DNA from: Oscillospiraceae bacterium
Lineage (GTDB): Bacteria > Bacillota > Clostridia > Oscillospirales > UBA929
Length of the DNA stretch: 64,000 nucleotides
Assembly (NCBI GenBank): GCA_009782215.1
Contig: WRKO01000009.1
Coordinates: 21,669 to 85,668, forward strand
Direction of reading: 5' to 3'
Part shown: positions 39,653 to 48,417 of the stretch, piece after piece
Position numbering within the stretch: the stretch's first letter is position 1
Layout of the letters: each line of letters starts with the position of its first letter
Notes under the pieces: generated by a model
Seen by the model: only the letters and a program-made list of their open reading frames with translations
The model's database searches: none
What the model was told of the DNA's origin: nothing
Position numbers and translations under genes: made by a program

Positions 39653-39863
39653 TTTTGAACAGTCGGTCATAAGAATGAGCGAGATTATCCGCGCCTTGGA
39701 GCGGGGGGATACCCCGCTTGCCGACTCAATTAAGCTCTTTGAGGAGGGCGCGAAGCTGGCGGGGCATTGCGAGGCTTTATTGGAGAAAGCGGAGCAGCGC
39801 GTGACCAAACTGGTGAAAACCGGGGATAGTGTGGAGGAACAGCCCTTTGAATCTGCTGAATGA
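39633..39863 (+). CDS. xseB: Exodeoxyribonuclease VII small subunit
   Basis: This 76-residue protein has the XseB signature 'FEQSVIRMSEIIRALERGDTPLADSIKLFEEGAKLAGHCEALLEKAEQRV'. Several copies bind the coiled-coil of one XseA. It begins 20 nt before the xseA stop, with GGAGGGCAG as ribosome site, so the two subunits are coupled. Confidence 0.95.
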   Translation: MPEKKPDFEQSVIRMSEIIRALERGDTPLADSIKLFEEGAKLAGHCEALLEKAEQRVTKLVKTGDSVEEQPFESAE

Positions 39864-40635
39864 GACGTATGCCGAAGCCATAGAAGCCGAACTGGAAGCC
39901 CTTTTGCGTGAACGGGACATCCCGCAGAAGAGGCTGCTGGAGGCCATGCGCTACAGTCTCCTCGGAGGAGGCAAGCGGCTGCGCCCGTTAATGCTTTTGG
40001 AGTTTTGCCGGATGTGCGGCGGGGATTGGCGGCTTGCCATGCCGTTTGCCTGCGCGCTGGAAATGATTCATATCTATTCGCTCATCCATGACGATTTGCC
40101 CTGTATGGACGACGACGATATGCGGCGGGGAAAGCCCGCCTGCCACAAGGTATACGGTGAAGCCACCGCGCTTTTGGCAGGGTCGGCGCTGTTGTCTTCG
40201 GCATTTGAAACGATATATGCGTCTAAGCTCCCTGCGGAGAAGACGCTGAGGGTTGCGCGGATACTGGCGCGGGCGTCGGGACTGGACGGGATTGCCGGAG
40301 GGCAGGAGATTGATTTGTGCCGGGAGAGAAAATTTTATAAGGCGACCATCTACCGGCTGAAAACATCGGCGATGTTTATGGCGGCGGCGGAGGCTGGCTG
40401 TGTCATCGCGGGCGCGGCTTGGAAGCTGGAGGACGCGGCCTTGCGGTTCGGCGAGGCGTTTGGCATGGGATTTCAATATGCCGACGACTATGCCGACGGG
40501 GACTGCGAGGATGTAATCTTAAAAGCGGCGCTTGCCAATTACAAGGAAGCTTTGAAGTGTTTGGACGCGTTTCAAGACGCCGCGTTCTTGCGAGAGATGG
40601 TAAAGGAGAGAATGGACAATGCGGGCGGCTGTTGA
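39847..40635 (+). CDS. ispA: Polyprenyl diphosphate synthase (farnesyl diphosphate synthase)
   Basis: I choose TTG 39847, 9 nt after GGAGG; GTG 39829 upstream lacks a site. The 262-residue protein has 'YSLLGGGKRLRPLM', the first aspartate-rich motif in 'LIHDDLPCMDDDDMRRGKPACHKVYG', and the second as 'QYADDYADGD'. It condenses IPP with allylic diphosphates, giving C15 for undecaprenyl and other lipids. It is a little shorter than the usual 290-300, mainly after the second motif. The second motif reads DDYAD (DDxxD retained). It follows xseAB, as in many Bacillota, and precedes dxs, another MEP-pathway gene. Confidence 0.92.
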   Translation: MNLLNETYAEAIEAELEALLRERDIPQKRLLEAMRYSLLGGGKRLRPLMLLEFCRMCGGDWRLAMPFACALEMIHIYSLIHDDLPCMDDDDMRRGKPACHKVYGEATALLAGSALLSSAFETIYASKLPAEKTLRVARILARASGLDGIAGGQEIDLCRERKFYKATIYRLKTSAMFMAAAEAGCVIAGAAWKLEDAALRFGEAFGMGFQYADDYADGDCEDVILKAALANYKEALKCLDAFQDAAFLREMVKERMDNAGGC

Positions 40636-41065
40636 CTTTTTGACCGGAAACAAAATCATCAATGTGGCGCTGATTGCGTTTATCGCCGCGCAGACGATGA
40701 AGGTAATCATCGTCCTAGTCGTCTATAAAAAACTGGACTTCCGCCGTCTTGTGGGTTCGGGCGGGATGCCCAGTTCTCATTCTGCGACCGTATGCGCGAT
40801 GGCCGCGTCCGCGGGGAAGCTATACGGCATTGAGTCGGGGCTGTTCGCCGTTGCCGCCGTCACCGCCGCCGTGGTCATGTTCGACGCGTCCAACGTGCGC
40901 CGCGCGGCCGGGGAACAGGCGAAAATACTCAACTACATCATGGAAAACTGGGGACACCAGAAGCCGGAGTTTGTCTTAAAGGAACTGAAAGAGCTGCTGG
41001 GGCATACGCCCCTTGAGGTTATCGCGGGCGCCGCGCTGGGCGTCGCGCTGGGGAGCGCACTGTAA
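40619..41065 (+). CDS. Divergent PAP2 (DUF212) family membrane protein
   Basis: The 148-residue protein has several membrane helices and the family motif 'GGMPSSHSATVCAMA' with 'MFDASNVRRAAGEQAKILN', characteristic of the YuiD/divergent PAP2 family. The SSHS and DA..VR motifs correspond to the phosphatase active site of PAP2 enzymes. Its place between ispA and dxs suggests a role on isoprenoid diphosphates, but this is context only. It overlaps ispA by 17 nt and shares one base with the dxs start. Confidence 0.87.
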   Translation: MRAAVDFLTGNKIINVALIAFIAAQTMKVIIVLVVYKKLDFRRLVGSGGMPSSHSATVCAMAASAGKLYGIESGLFAVAAVTAAVVMFDASNVRRAAGEQAKILNYIMENWGHQKPEFVLKELKELLGHTPLEVIAGAALGVALGSAL

Positions 41066-42825
41066 TGCGGCTGTTCGACAAATACATAGCGTCGGTGAAA
41101 GACATTCCGGCGTGTCGGCTTGACCGATTTTGCGCCGACATACGCCGTTTTCTCATCCAAAACATCAGCCGTACGGGGGGACATCTGGCCTCCAACCTCG
41201 GCGTGGTGGAGCTTACCGTCGCCCTCCACCGCGCTTTTGACGCCTCGCGGGATCGTATCGTCTTTGATGTGGGGCATCAATGCTACACCCACAAGCTGCT
41301 GACCGGGCGGAAAGACGGCTTTGGCAGCTTGCGTCTGCTGGGGGAGATGTCGGGTTTTCCTAAACCGGCGGAGAGCATCTGCGACGCCTTTGTGGCCGGA
41401 CACGCCTCCACATCGGTGTCCGCCGCGCTGGGGATGGCGCGGGCGCGGACTTTACTGGGGGAGAATTACCGCTGCGTTGCCGTGCTGGGCGACGGCGCCT
41501 TAACCGGAGGTCTTTCCTATGAAGGACTGAATGACGCGGGGCAGAGCGGCGAGCCGCTGATTGTTGTCCTCAACGACAACGGAATGTCCATTACGAAAAA
41601 CGTCGGCGGCGTGGCGCGGCATCTCGCCCGTCTGCGCCTGAAACCGCAGTATTTTAAGGCGAAAAAAATGACGCACAGAATCCTTGACCCTTTACCCGGC
41701 GGCAAAATGCTGGGCAAAGCCATCCGCCGGGGCAAGCAGATGGTCAAAGACGCGCTGATACCCGGCACCCTGTTTTCCCAAATGGGCTTTGAATACCTCG
41801 GCCCCGCCGACGGGCATGACGTGAGGGCGGTGACTTATCTGCTCCGCCGCGCGGCGGCGATGAAAAAGCCTGTGGTCATCCATCTGGTGACGCAGAAAGG
41901 ACGCGGATATCCCCATTCGGAGCGCGACCCCAGCGCATACCACGGCGTGCAGAAATTCAACATCGGTTCGGGTGAGACGGTGGAATACGGGGAGACGTCT
42001 TTCGCGGGGCATTTTGGGGAGGAGCTGGTCAGGCTTGCCGAAAAAGACCGGCGCATCGTCGCGGTTACCGCGGCAATGCAGTCCGGGACGGGACTTGACT
42101 TGTTCGCTAAGCGCTTTCCTAAGAGGTTTTTTGACGTCGGCATCGCGGAGAGTCATGCCGTGACGATGGCGGCGGGGATGGCAAAGCAAGGGCTGCGCCC
42201 GGTGGTTGCGGTTTATTCCACCTTTTTGCAGCGGTCGTATGACCAAATCATGCACGACGTGGCGCTGCAAAATCTGCCGGTGGTTTTTGCCGTGGGCAGC
42301 GCGGGATTGTGCGGTGAAGACGGGGAGACGCACCACGGCGTTTTCGACCCGCTCTATCTATCCTCCATCCCTAACATGACACTGTGGGCCCCCGCTGTTT
42401 TCGGCGAGCTGCGCGATATGCTGGCCAAAGCGCTAGAGCATGACGGCCCGATAGCCATACGCTACCCGAAAAACGGGCATGGCCCGCTCTCGGAGAAAAC
42501 CGGGCGGGACGCGACGATTGTGACCTACGGGACAATGGCGAGGGTTGCTTTGGAGGCGGTTGACTTGCTGGAACGGCAGGGCATATCGGCCGGTGTTTGC
42601 AGAATAACGTCGCTCAAGCCGTTGGAACCGATTGAGACGCACGGCGCCGTTTTCATCCTTGAGGACAACCCCGGATACCTCTGCCGCCATATGGCCGGCG
42701 TGCCGCTTAATACCGGCGATAGATTTATACCGCACGGTACGCCGGAGGAACTGCTGGCTTACTGTAAGCTTGACGCCGCGTCCGTCGCGGCGGCTGTCGC
42801 GCAAAATGTCCAAGGAACGTCTTGA
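41065..42825 (+). CDS. dxs: 1-deoxy-D-xylulose-5-phosphate synthase
   Basis: The 586-residue thiamine diphosphate enzyme shows 'GHQCYTHKLLTGRKDGF', the ThDP-binding 'GDGALTGGLSYEGLNDAG' with 'VLNDNGMSITKNVGG', and 'DVGIAESHAVTMAAGMAKQGLRPVVAVYSTFLQRSYDQIMHD'. It condenses pyruvate with glyceraldehyde-3-phosphate, the entry step of the MEP pathway that ends at the IspH encoded at 5694. It is about 30 residues shorter than E. coli Dxs, mainly in variable loops. It starts on the last base of the PAP2 stop and overlaps tlyA by 20 nt. Confidence 0.95.
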   Translation: MRLFDKYIASVKDIPACRLDRFCADIRRFLIQNISRTGGHLASNLGVVELTVALHRAFDASRDRIVFDVGHQCYTHKLLTGRKDGFGSLRLLGEMSGFPKPAESICDAFVAGHASTSVSAALGMARARTLLGENYRCVAVLGDGALTGGLSYEGLNDAGQSGEPLIVVLNDNGMSITKNVGGVARHLARLRLKPQYFKAKKMTHRILDPLPGGKMLGKAIRRGKQMVKDALIPGTLFSQMGFEYLGPADGHDVRAVTYLLRRAAAMKKPVVIHLVTQKGRGYPHSERDPSAYHGVQKFNIGSGETVEYGETSFAGHFGEELVRLAEKDRRIVAVTAAMQSGTGLDLFAKRFPKRFFDVGIAESHAVTMAAGMAKQGLRPVVAVYSTFLQRSYDQIMHDVALQNLPVVFAVGSAGLCGEDGETHHGVFDPLYLSSIPNMTLWAPAVFGELRDMLAKALEHDGPIAIRYPKNGHGPLSEKTGRDATIVTYGTMARVALEAVDLLERQGISAGVCRITSLKPLEPIETHGAVFILEDNPGYLCRHMAGVPLNTGDRFIPHGTPEELLAYCKLDAASVAAAVAQNVQGTS

Positions 42826-43678
42826 CGTCCTGCTCGCCGCGCGCGGGTTGGCGGAAAGCCGCGAACGCGCCCGCGCCGCCATCATGGGCGGCGGCGTTTA
42901 TGTAAACAATCAGAAAGCGGATAAGCCGGGGGCGCGGTTTTCGCCTGACGCGGACATTGAGATGCGTGTCAAAGAAAATCCCTTTGTCAGCCGGGGCGGG
43001 TTGAAACTGCAAAAGGCGCTACGCGAGTTTGGCGTCAACCCGGAGGGCTTGCGCGTTCTTGACGGGGGCGCGTCCACCGGCGGATTTACCGATTGCCTGC
43101 TGCAAAACGGAGCCTCGAAGGTATGGGCTGTGGACGTGGGATACGGGCAGCTTGCGTGGTCTCTGCGAAACGATTCCCGCGTTGTTTGCATAGAGCGGAC
43201 GAATATCCGCAGCTTGACAAGGGATACCCTTAACGGCGAAACCGCCGACATGGCCGTACTGGACTTATCGTTTATCTCGCTGGCTTTAGCGCTGCCCTCT
43301 GTGAGGGGAGTCACGGCCGCCGGCGCTCCGGTTATCTGCCTTGTAAAGCCGCAGTTTGAAGCGGGGCGGGAGCTGGTGGGGAAGGGCGGCGTGGTGAAGG
43401 ACGTGAGCGTCCACCGTCAGGTTCTGCAAGAACACATCCTCGCGGCGAAGACGGCGGGCTTTGGTGTAAAGGCATTTACCTATTCACCGATAAAAGGGCC
43501 TAAGGGCAACATTGAGTTTTTGTCTCATTTAATCGCAGGCGCGCCGTCCGAGGTGACGGAAAAGGATATTGACAGGACTGTAACTGACGCGCATTCAGTA
43601 GGGGAGGGTTTGTATGAAAATCGTGCTGTTCGCGAACAACACGAAAGACCCGGGCGGCAAAATCACGGCGGAGGCTGA
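42806..43678 (+). CDS. tlyA: TlyA-family rRNA methyltransferase / haemolysin-like protein
   Basis: The 290-residue protein from ATG 42806 starts MSKERLDVLLAARGLAESRERARAAIMGGGVYVNN, an S4 RNA-binding domain. An FtsJ-type methyltransferase follows ('LDGGASTGGFTDCLLQNGASKVWAVDVGYGQLAW', 'VLDLSFISL', 'LVKPQFEAGRE'). TlyA 2'-O-methylates rRNA. Its last ~22 residues (GLYENRAVREQHERPGRQNH and after) extend over the nadK start by 65 nt; this tail looks unrelated to the family and probably results from loss of an earlier stop. dxs-tlyA-nadK-argR-recN is a classical Bacillota order. Confidence 0.92.
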   Translation: MSKERLDVLLAARGLAESRERARAAIMGGGVYVNNQKADKPGARFSPDADIEMRVKENPFVSRGGLKLQKALREFGVNPEGLRVLDGGASTGGFTDCLLQNGASKVWAVDVGYGQLAWSLRNDSRVVCIERTNIRSLTRDTLNGETADMAVLDLSFISLALALPSVRGVTAAGAPVICLVKPQFEAGRELVGKGGVVKDVSVHRQVLQEHILAAKTAGFGVKAFTYSPIKGPKGNIEFLSHLIAGAPSEVTEKDIDRTVTDAHSVGEGLYENRAVREQHERPGRQNHGGG

Positions 43679-44384
43679 GGCGGTATTGCGCGAAGCCGGG
43701 GTTGAATGTGTTGTTTTTAACGGCGACGGAAGCGTTTTTGACGGCGCGTACGCGGCGTTGTCGCTGGGCGGGGACGGAACCTTCCTGCATTGCGCAAGAT
43801 TTGCCGCGCCGCGCGGCGTGGCGATGCTGGGCGTTCATCTGGGGCATACGGGCTACCTCTCGCGCATACGCCCTGAGAGGCTAGACGCGTTGCGGCACAT
43901 AGATTCCTTTGCCGTAAGGACACGTTCGATTCTGGAAACTCCCGGCGGTATAGCCGTCAATGACTTCACCTTCTCGCGCGGCGTGGAGGTGCAGACGGTG
44001 TCTTTAGAACTGGAAGTTGACGGTCTTGCTCTCGGCTCTTTTCTTGGCGACGGCGTTATCGTCTCCAGCGCTACCGGCTCCACAGGCTATGCTCTGTCGG
44101 CGGGCGGCCCGGTGGTAGACCCGGCGCTGGACGGGATTGTGGTTACGCCCATTTGCGCCCACACCTCGCGCGCGCACGCTTTCGTCCTTGCGCCGCGCCG
44201 GGTTTTGACGGTCGTGCCGTCGCAGTTGGAGCGCAGACCGGCCTATCTTTCGGCAGACGGCGGGGAGCCGCGCCGTCTGCAACCGGGTGAGCGGGTGGAA
44301 ATCCGTGTTTCCGAGCTGCGGCTGCGGTGTTTGGAGCCGGAGGGAGATGTTTTTTTTGACAATGTACGCATCCATCGTTTATAG
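43614..44384 (+). CDS. nadK: NAD kinase
   Basis: The 256-residue enzyme carries the GGDGT motif at 52-56 in 'ALSLGGDGTFLHCAR', 'LGVHLGHTGYLSRI' and 'GGIAVNDFTFSRG', then the glycine-rich 'DGVIVSSATGSTGYALSAGGP'. It phosphorylates NAD to NADP. GGGAGGG stands just before ATG 43614, inside the tlyA end. Confidence 0.95.
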   Translation: MKIVLFANNTKDPGGKITAEAEAVLREAGVECVVFNGDGSVFDGAYAALSLGGDGTFLHCARFAAPRGVAMLGVHLGHTGYLSRIRPERLDALRHIDSFAVRTRSILETPGGIAVNDFTFSRGVEVQTVSLELEVDGLALGSFLGDGVIVSSATGSTGYALSAGGPVVDPALDGIVVTPICAHTSRAHAFVLAPRRVLTVVPSQLERRPAYLSADGGEPRRLQPGERVEIRVSELRLRCLEPEGDVFFDNVRIHRL

Positions 44385-44399
44385 AGAGGTGAAGGCCGT

Positions 44400-44855
44400 A
44401 TGAAAAACCTGCGCCAAAGCAAACTCATTGAAATTATCGGAAGGGAAGCCGTCGAAACACAGGAGGAGCTTCAAGTCCTTCTCAGAAGCGAGGGTTTCGA
44501 CGTCACGCAGGCGACGATATCCCGCGATATCAAAAACCTGCGGATTTTCAAAATCCTTTCCGGCGAGGGGACGTATCGTTACGCGCTGCCATCGGCGCCT
44601 GCCGAAGGCGCTTTTTCGGGACGCCTTCGCACCATTTTCCGCGAAAGCGTTACCGCTATTGACAGCGCGCAAAACCTCACCGTCATCAAGACGCTGCCCG
44701 GAATGGCGCAGGCGGCCTGCTCCGCCATTGACGCCATGAACGCTCCGGCGGCGGTGGGAACCTTGGCGGGGGACGATACCGCATTTATCGCCATGCGCGA
44801 TGAGGCGGCGGCGAAAGAGCTGGTGGAACAGCTTCGGGATATGATTGAGAACTAA
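44400..44855 (+). CDS. argR: Arginine repressor ArgR
   Basis: The 151-residue protein has the winged-helix N-terminus 'RQSKLIEIIGREAVETQEELQVLLRSEGFDVTQATISRDIKNLRIFKI' and the C-terminal arginine-binding hexamerisation domain. 'TLPGMAQAACSAIDAMNAPAAVGTLAGDDTAFIAMRD' has the GDDT motif. ArgR represses arginine biosynthesis. In this conserved tlyA-nadK-argR-recN block it may serve partly as a housekeeping regulator. No ARG box was picked out by eye in the 15-nt gap upstream. Confidence 0.95.
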   Translation: MKNLRQSKLIEIIGREAVETQEELQVLLRSEGFDVTQATISRDIKNLRIFKILSGEGTYRYALPSAPAEGAFSGRLRTIFRESVTAIDSAQNLTVIKTLPGMAQAACSAIDAMNAPAAVGTLAGDDTAFIAMRDEAAAKELVEQLRDMIEN

Positions 44856-44893
44856 GATTCACAATTCAAAAGATAAGGGTTGCGAGGGGTTTT

Positions 44894-46534
44894 ATGTTAT
44901 CTTTGCTGCATATAGAAAATATTGCTGTTATCGAGTTGAGTGATATTGCTTTTGACGGGCGGCTCAATGTTTTGACCGGCGAAACGGGGGCGGGGAAGTC
45001 AATTATCATAGACGCTCTCAGCGCCTTGCTTGGACAGCGCGCCTCGCGGGACTTGATACGGTCGGGGCATGACGCGGCTGAGGTAAGCGGCGTTTTCGCG
45101 GGCGCGGGCGGAGAGGAACTGTCGCTTCAGCGCGAGCTGCGGGAGGACGGGCGCAACCTATGCAAAATCGACGGGAAACCGGCTACCTTGGCGGCTCTGC
45201 GGGAGTTGGGCGACGGCTTGGTCAACATCCACGGGCAGCATGACAGCCAAGCGCTTCTGCGGGAGGATACGCATATCGCGTATCTGGACGCGTTCGCCGG
45301 ATTATCGCTTGAAACGTATACCGAAGGTTATGTAAACTGGGTAAAGCTCAATGCCGAACGGAAAAGTCTTTCGATGGCGGAGGATGAAAAACGGGCGCGT
45401 ACCGACATGCTCACATACCGCCTCAACGAACTGCGGGAGCTTGAACCCAAACCAGATGAGGAAGAAACGCTGACCGCGCGGCGAAAGGTTTTGCGCGGCG
45501 CCGGGCAGATTAGAGAAGCCCTCAACGCGGCGTATTACGCCCTGTATGGCGACGAAGAGGAGCGCGGCGCCTGCGATTTGGCTGACGAGGCCGCCGAAGC
45601 CGTCTCCCGCGTCTGCCGTGACGCTCCCGAAATGGAGGGGTTGGCAGAGCGGCTGAGCGAGCTGAGGTACGCCTTGCGGGATTGCGCCGAGGAGGCGCGG
45701 GGGTTTGCCGAAGGAATGGAGGAGCCGGAAGAAGAGCTTGAACGTATCGAGACGCGGCTGGACGCCATTGGCAAGCTGCGCCGCAAACACAATATGGATT
45801 TGGAGTCTATTCTCAAGGCCGCCGCTCAGTGGGAAACGGAGCTTGCGTCCTTAACCTTCGCGGACAAACGCCTTGCAGAGCTGGAAGGCGAGATTGACGC
45901 CGCGGAAGTGATTTTGATGAAGGAAGCGCGGGCGCTGACGGATAAGCGCGAGGACGCGGCACGGCGGCTGGAGACGCGAATAGCGGAGGAGCTGGGCGAC
46001 CTTGACATGGGCAAGATACGGTTTTCTGTGGAGTTTGAGCAGACAGCGCCGGGGGCGAAAGGGTGCGACGGCATACGGTTTTTAATCGCCGCCAATGTGG
46101 GCGAGCCGTTTAAGCCGCTGAGCAGGATTGCTTCGGGCGGCGAGATGGCGAGGATTATGCTGGCGGTTAAAAGCCTGCTGGCCGAGGGGGACGACGTCTC
46201 CACCCTTGTCTTTGACGAAGTTGACAGCGGCGTGTCGGGCCGGGCGGCGCGGCGGGTCGCGGAAAAGCTCTGCACCGTGTCGCGGCGTAAGCAGGTATTG
46301 TGCGTGACCCATTTGCCGCAGATTGCCTCGTTTGCCGATTCGCATTTTCATGTGGAAAAAGAGGTCGTCAGCGGACGCACGGTTACCCGCGTGACAAAGC
46401 TCAGCCGCGCCGCGCGGGTGGAGGAATTGGCCAAAATCACCGCCGGGTCGGCGGTGACGGAAGCGGCTCGGAAAGCGGCGGAGGAATTGCTGGAGCAAGC
46501 GGAGGCGTATAAACGTGGAATTGCGGAGAGTTGA
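44894..46534 (+). CDS. recN: DNA repair protein RecN
   Basis: The 546-residue SMC-like ATPase has 'HIENIAVIELSDIAFDGRLNVLTGETGAGKSIIIDA' with Walker A at about 29-36. A long coiled coil lies at about 150-375, and 'RIASGGEMARIMLAVKSLL' (signature), 'TLVFDEVDSGVSGRAARRVAEKL' (Walker B) and 'QVLCVTHLPQIASFADSHF' follow. RecN binds broken DNA ends in recombinational repair. It overlaps the next gene by 20 nt. Confidence 0.95.
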   Translation: MLSLLHIENIAVIELSDIAFDGRLNVLTGETGAGKSIIIDALSALLGQRASRDLIRSGHDAAEVSGVFAGAGGEELSLQRELREDGRNLCKIDGKPATLAALRELGDGLVNIHGQHDSQALLREDTHIAYLDAFAGLSLETYTEGYVNWVKLNAERKSLSMAEDEKRARTDMLTYRLNELRELEPKPDEEETLTARRKVLRGAGQIREALNAAYYALYGDEEERGACDLADEAAEAVSRVCRDAPEMEGLAERLSELRYALRDCAEEARGFAEGMEEPEEELERIETRLDAIGKLRRKHNMDLESILKAAAQWETELASLTFADKRLAELEGEIDAAEVILMKEARALTDKREDAARRLETRIAEELGDLDMGKIRFSVEFEQTAPGAKGCDGIRFLIAANVGEPFKPLSRIASGGEMARIMLAVKSLLAEGDDVSTLVFDEVDSGVSGRAARRVAEKLCTVSRRKQVLCVTHLPQIASFADSHFHVEKEVVSGRTVTRVTKLSRAARVEELAKITAGSAVTEAARKAAEELLEQAEAYKRGIAES

Positions 46535-47732
46535 GACTTCGGAGCAGATTGCCGCGGCGGCGGCTTTGGCCGGGGAGATATGGACGGGGCATTATACCCC
46601 GTTGATTGGAGCCGCGCAGGTGGCTTATATGCTGGAGCGCTTTCAGAGTGAGGAAGCCATCGGCGCCGCCATCCGCGAGGAGGGGTATCGGTACTACTTA
46701 GCGGGGGACGCTGGCTATTGCGCCGTAAAGCCTGAGAAAGACGGCGTTTTGTTTTTGAGCAAGCTGTATGTTAGGAAAGAGTCGCGCGGGCAAGGGCTTG
46801 CGCGGCGAATGTTGGATTGCGCGCTGGCGGAGCATCCGGGGACGAAACGGGTGCGGCTGACGGTCAACAGGGGGAACGCAGACTCAATCGAAGCGTATAA
46901 GAAGATGGGGTTTCGCGTCAAAAAAGAAATTGTGGCCGACATCGGCGGCGGCTTTGTGATGGACGATTATTTGATGGAGCGGGCCGTTTTTCTTGACGGG
47001 GACGGAAAGGATATGATAAACTTACGGGTAGATGTTCTAGGCGTGCCTTTTGACGCGGTGACGCCGGGCGAAGCGGTTCAAAGGGCTTTGCGGCTGATGG
47101 AAACGGGCGGCGGGTACGTCGTGACGCCCAACCCGGAGATTGTTTTTATGTGCCGGAATAACCCGGAGGTCATGGACGCCGTGGCGGGCGCGGATATGAT
47201 TTTAGCGGACGGTATCGGTGTCGTCAAAGCCGCGAAGAGGCTGAAAACCCCGCTCCCGTGCCGGGTGACCGGCGTCGATTGGTTTTTGGATATGCTCAAA
47301 GCCTGTGAGGAAAACGGCAAATCGGTTTTTCTGCTCGGCGGCAAGCCGGGTGCGGCTGAAGCCGCGGCGCGAAAATACCCTGCAATCCGTTGGACGCTTG
47401 ACGGTTATTTCAGCGACGACGCCCCGGTGATTGACGCCATTCAAAAGGCAGGGCCGGACTTTTTGGCCGTGTGCCTGTCGGCGCCCCGTCAGGAACTGTG
47501 GATGCGGCATAACCGCGCGGTTCTGGGCGGGATACTGATGGCGGGGCTGGGCGGCTCGGTGGACGTTCTTGCCGGGACAAAACGTCGCGGGCCGGCCATA
47601 TTTCGCAAGCTGGGGCTGGAATGGCTGTTTACCGCGATTGTCAAGCCGTCACGCATACCTCGCCTGTTTGTGATTCCGAAATTTATGCTTTCTGTGAGAA
47701 GGGAGGCTAAGAAACGTGCGAAAGAGCGCTGA
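46515..47732 (+). CDS. Fusion of GNAT acetyltransferase with WecG/TagA-family glycosyltransferase
   Basis: The 405-residue product begins at GTG 46515 after GGAGG. Residues 1-160 are a GNAT domain ('LFLSKLYVRKESRGQGLARRMLDCAL', 'NADSIEAYKKMGFRVKKEIVADIGGGFVMDDYLM'). Residues 167-405 are a complete GT26 enzyme ('INLRVDVLGVPFDAVTPGEAV', 'VVTPNPEIVF', 'ADGIGVVKAAK', 'VCLSAPRQELWM', 'GGSVDVLAG'). GT26 enzymes add N-acetylmannosamine or a related sugar to undecaprenyl-linked GlcNAc for wall-polymer linkage. An internal ATG 47013 with GGAAAGG 2 nt before it could also give a free GT26, so separate translation is possible. Confidence 0.88.
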   Translation: MELRRVETSEQIAAAAALAGEIWTGHYTPLIGAAQVAYMLERFQSEEAIGAAIREEGYRYYLAGDAGYCAVKPEKDGVLFLSKLYVRKESRGQGLARRMLDCALAEHPGTKRVRLTVNRGNADSIEAYKKMGFRVKKEIVADIGGGFVMDDYLMERAVFLDGDGKDMINLRVDVLGVPFDAVTPGEAVQRALRLMETGGGYVVTPNPEIVFMCRNNPEVMDAVAGADMILADGIGVVKAAKRLKTPLPCRVTGVDWFLDMLKACEENGKSVFLLGGKPGAAEAAARKYPAIRWTLDGYFSDDAPVIDAIQKAGPDFLAVCLSAPRQELWMRHNRAVLGGILMAGLGGSVDVLAGTKRRGPAIFRKLGLEWLFTAIVKPSRIPRLFVIPKFMLSVRREAKKRAKER

Positions 47733-48417
47733 AGTGCGTCTGATTGTCTTCACGCCCGACCCTCAGCGCCTTGTGGCGGCGGCGGCGCGGAACTGCTATT
47801 CCGGCAAAGGCCCGAACGCCCTGCTGGAAGAGCTGGACGACGCGTCCGTTGAGGATTTATTGGAACGCGTCGGCTCAATGGGCCACTCCAGCCTGTGGGA
47901 ACACGCTTCGTTTACCTTCACGCTGGAAAATGTGTCGCGCGCGCTCCTGTCTGAGATTACCCGGCACCGCATTGCCTCCTATTCTGTCAAAAGCCAGCGG
48001 TATGTCAAGGAAAAACCCTTTGATTATGTCCTTCCGCCTTCCCTCGGGACAGACGGGGACGCCGCTCAGTTGTTCAACAACGCGATGGAGGCGGCAGGGG
48101 AGGCGTACAACGCCCTACTGGCTTGCGGAGTCGCGGCGGAGGACGCTCGGTTTGTCCTGCCGAACGCCTGCTGTACGCATATCGTCGTGACGATGAACGC
48201 GCGGGAATTGTTGCACTTTTTCAAGCTGCGCTGCTGTATACGGGCGCAGTGGGAGATACGCTTGGTCGCGGAAGAGATGCTCCGTCTGGCACGGGAAGCG
48301 GCGCCGCTGCTCTTTGATAAGGCGGGACCGGCCTGCGTATGGGGCGCTTGCGGCGAGGGAAAACTAAGCTGCGGACAGGCCTCGGATGTGCGGCGGAGGT
48401 TTCGGGGTGAAGCTTGA
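47716..48417 (+). CDS. thyX: Flavin-dependent thymidylate synthase
   Basis: The 233-residue enzyme starts at GTG 47716, with GGGAGG upstream. The ThyX motif is at residues 83-95, RHRIASYSVKSQR. The canonical asparagine is serine at position 90, as in many Clostridial ThyX. 'MGHSSLWEHASFTFTLENVSRAL' and 'CCIRAQWEIRLVAEEML' complete the signature. It methylates dUMP with methylene-THF and NADPH via FAD, without using up THF as ThyA does. The 5-formyl-THF cyclo-ligase 1.3 kb downstream feeds the same folate pool. Confidence 0.93.
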   Translation: MRKSAEVRLIVFTPDPQRLVAAAARNCYSGKGPNALLEELDDASVEDLLERVGSMGHSSLWEHASFTFTLENVSRALLSEITRHRIASYSVKSQRYVKEKPFDYVLPPSLGTDGDAAQLFNNAMEAAGEAYNALLACGVAAEDARFVLPNACCTHIVVTMNARELLHFFKLRCCIRAQWEIRLVAEEMLRLAREAAPLLFDKAGPACVWGACGEGKLSCGQASDVRRRFRGEA

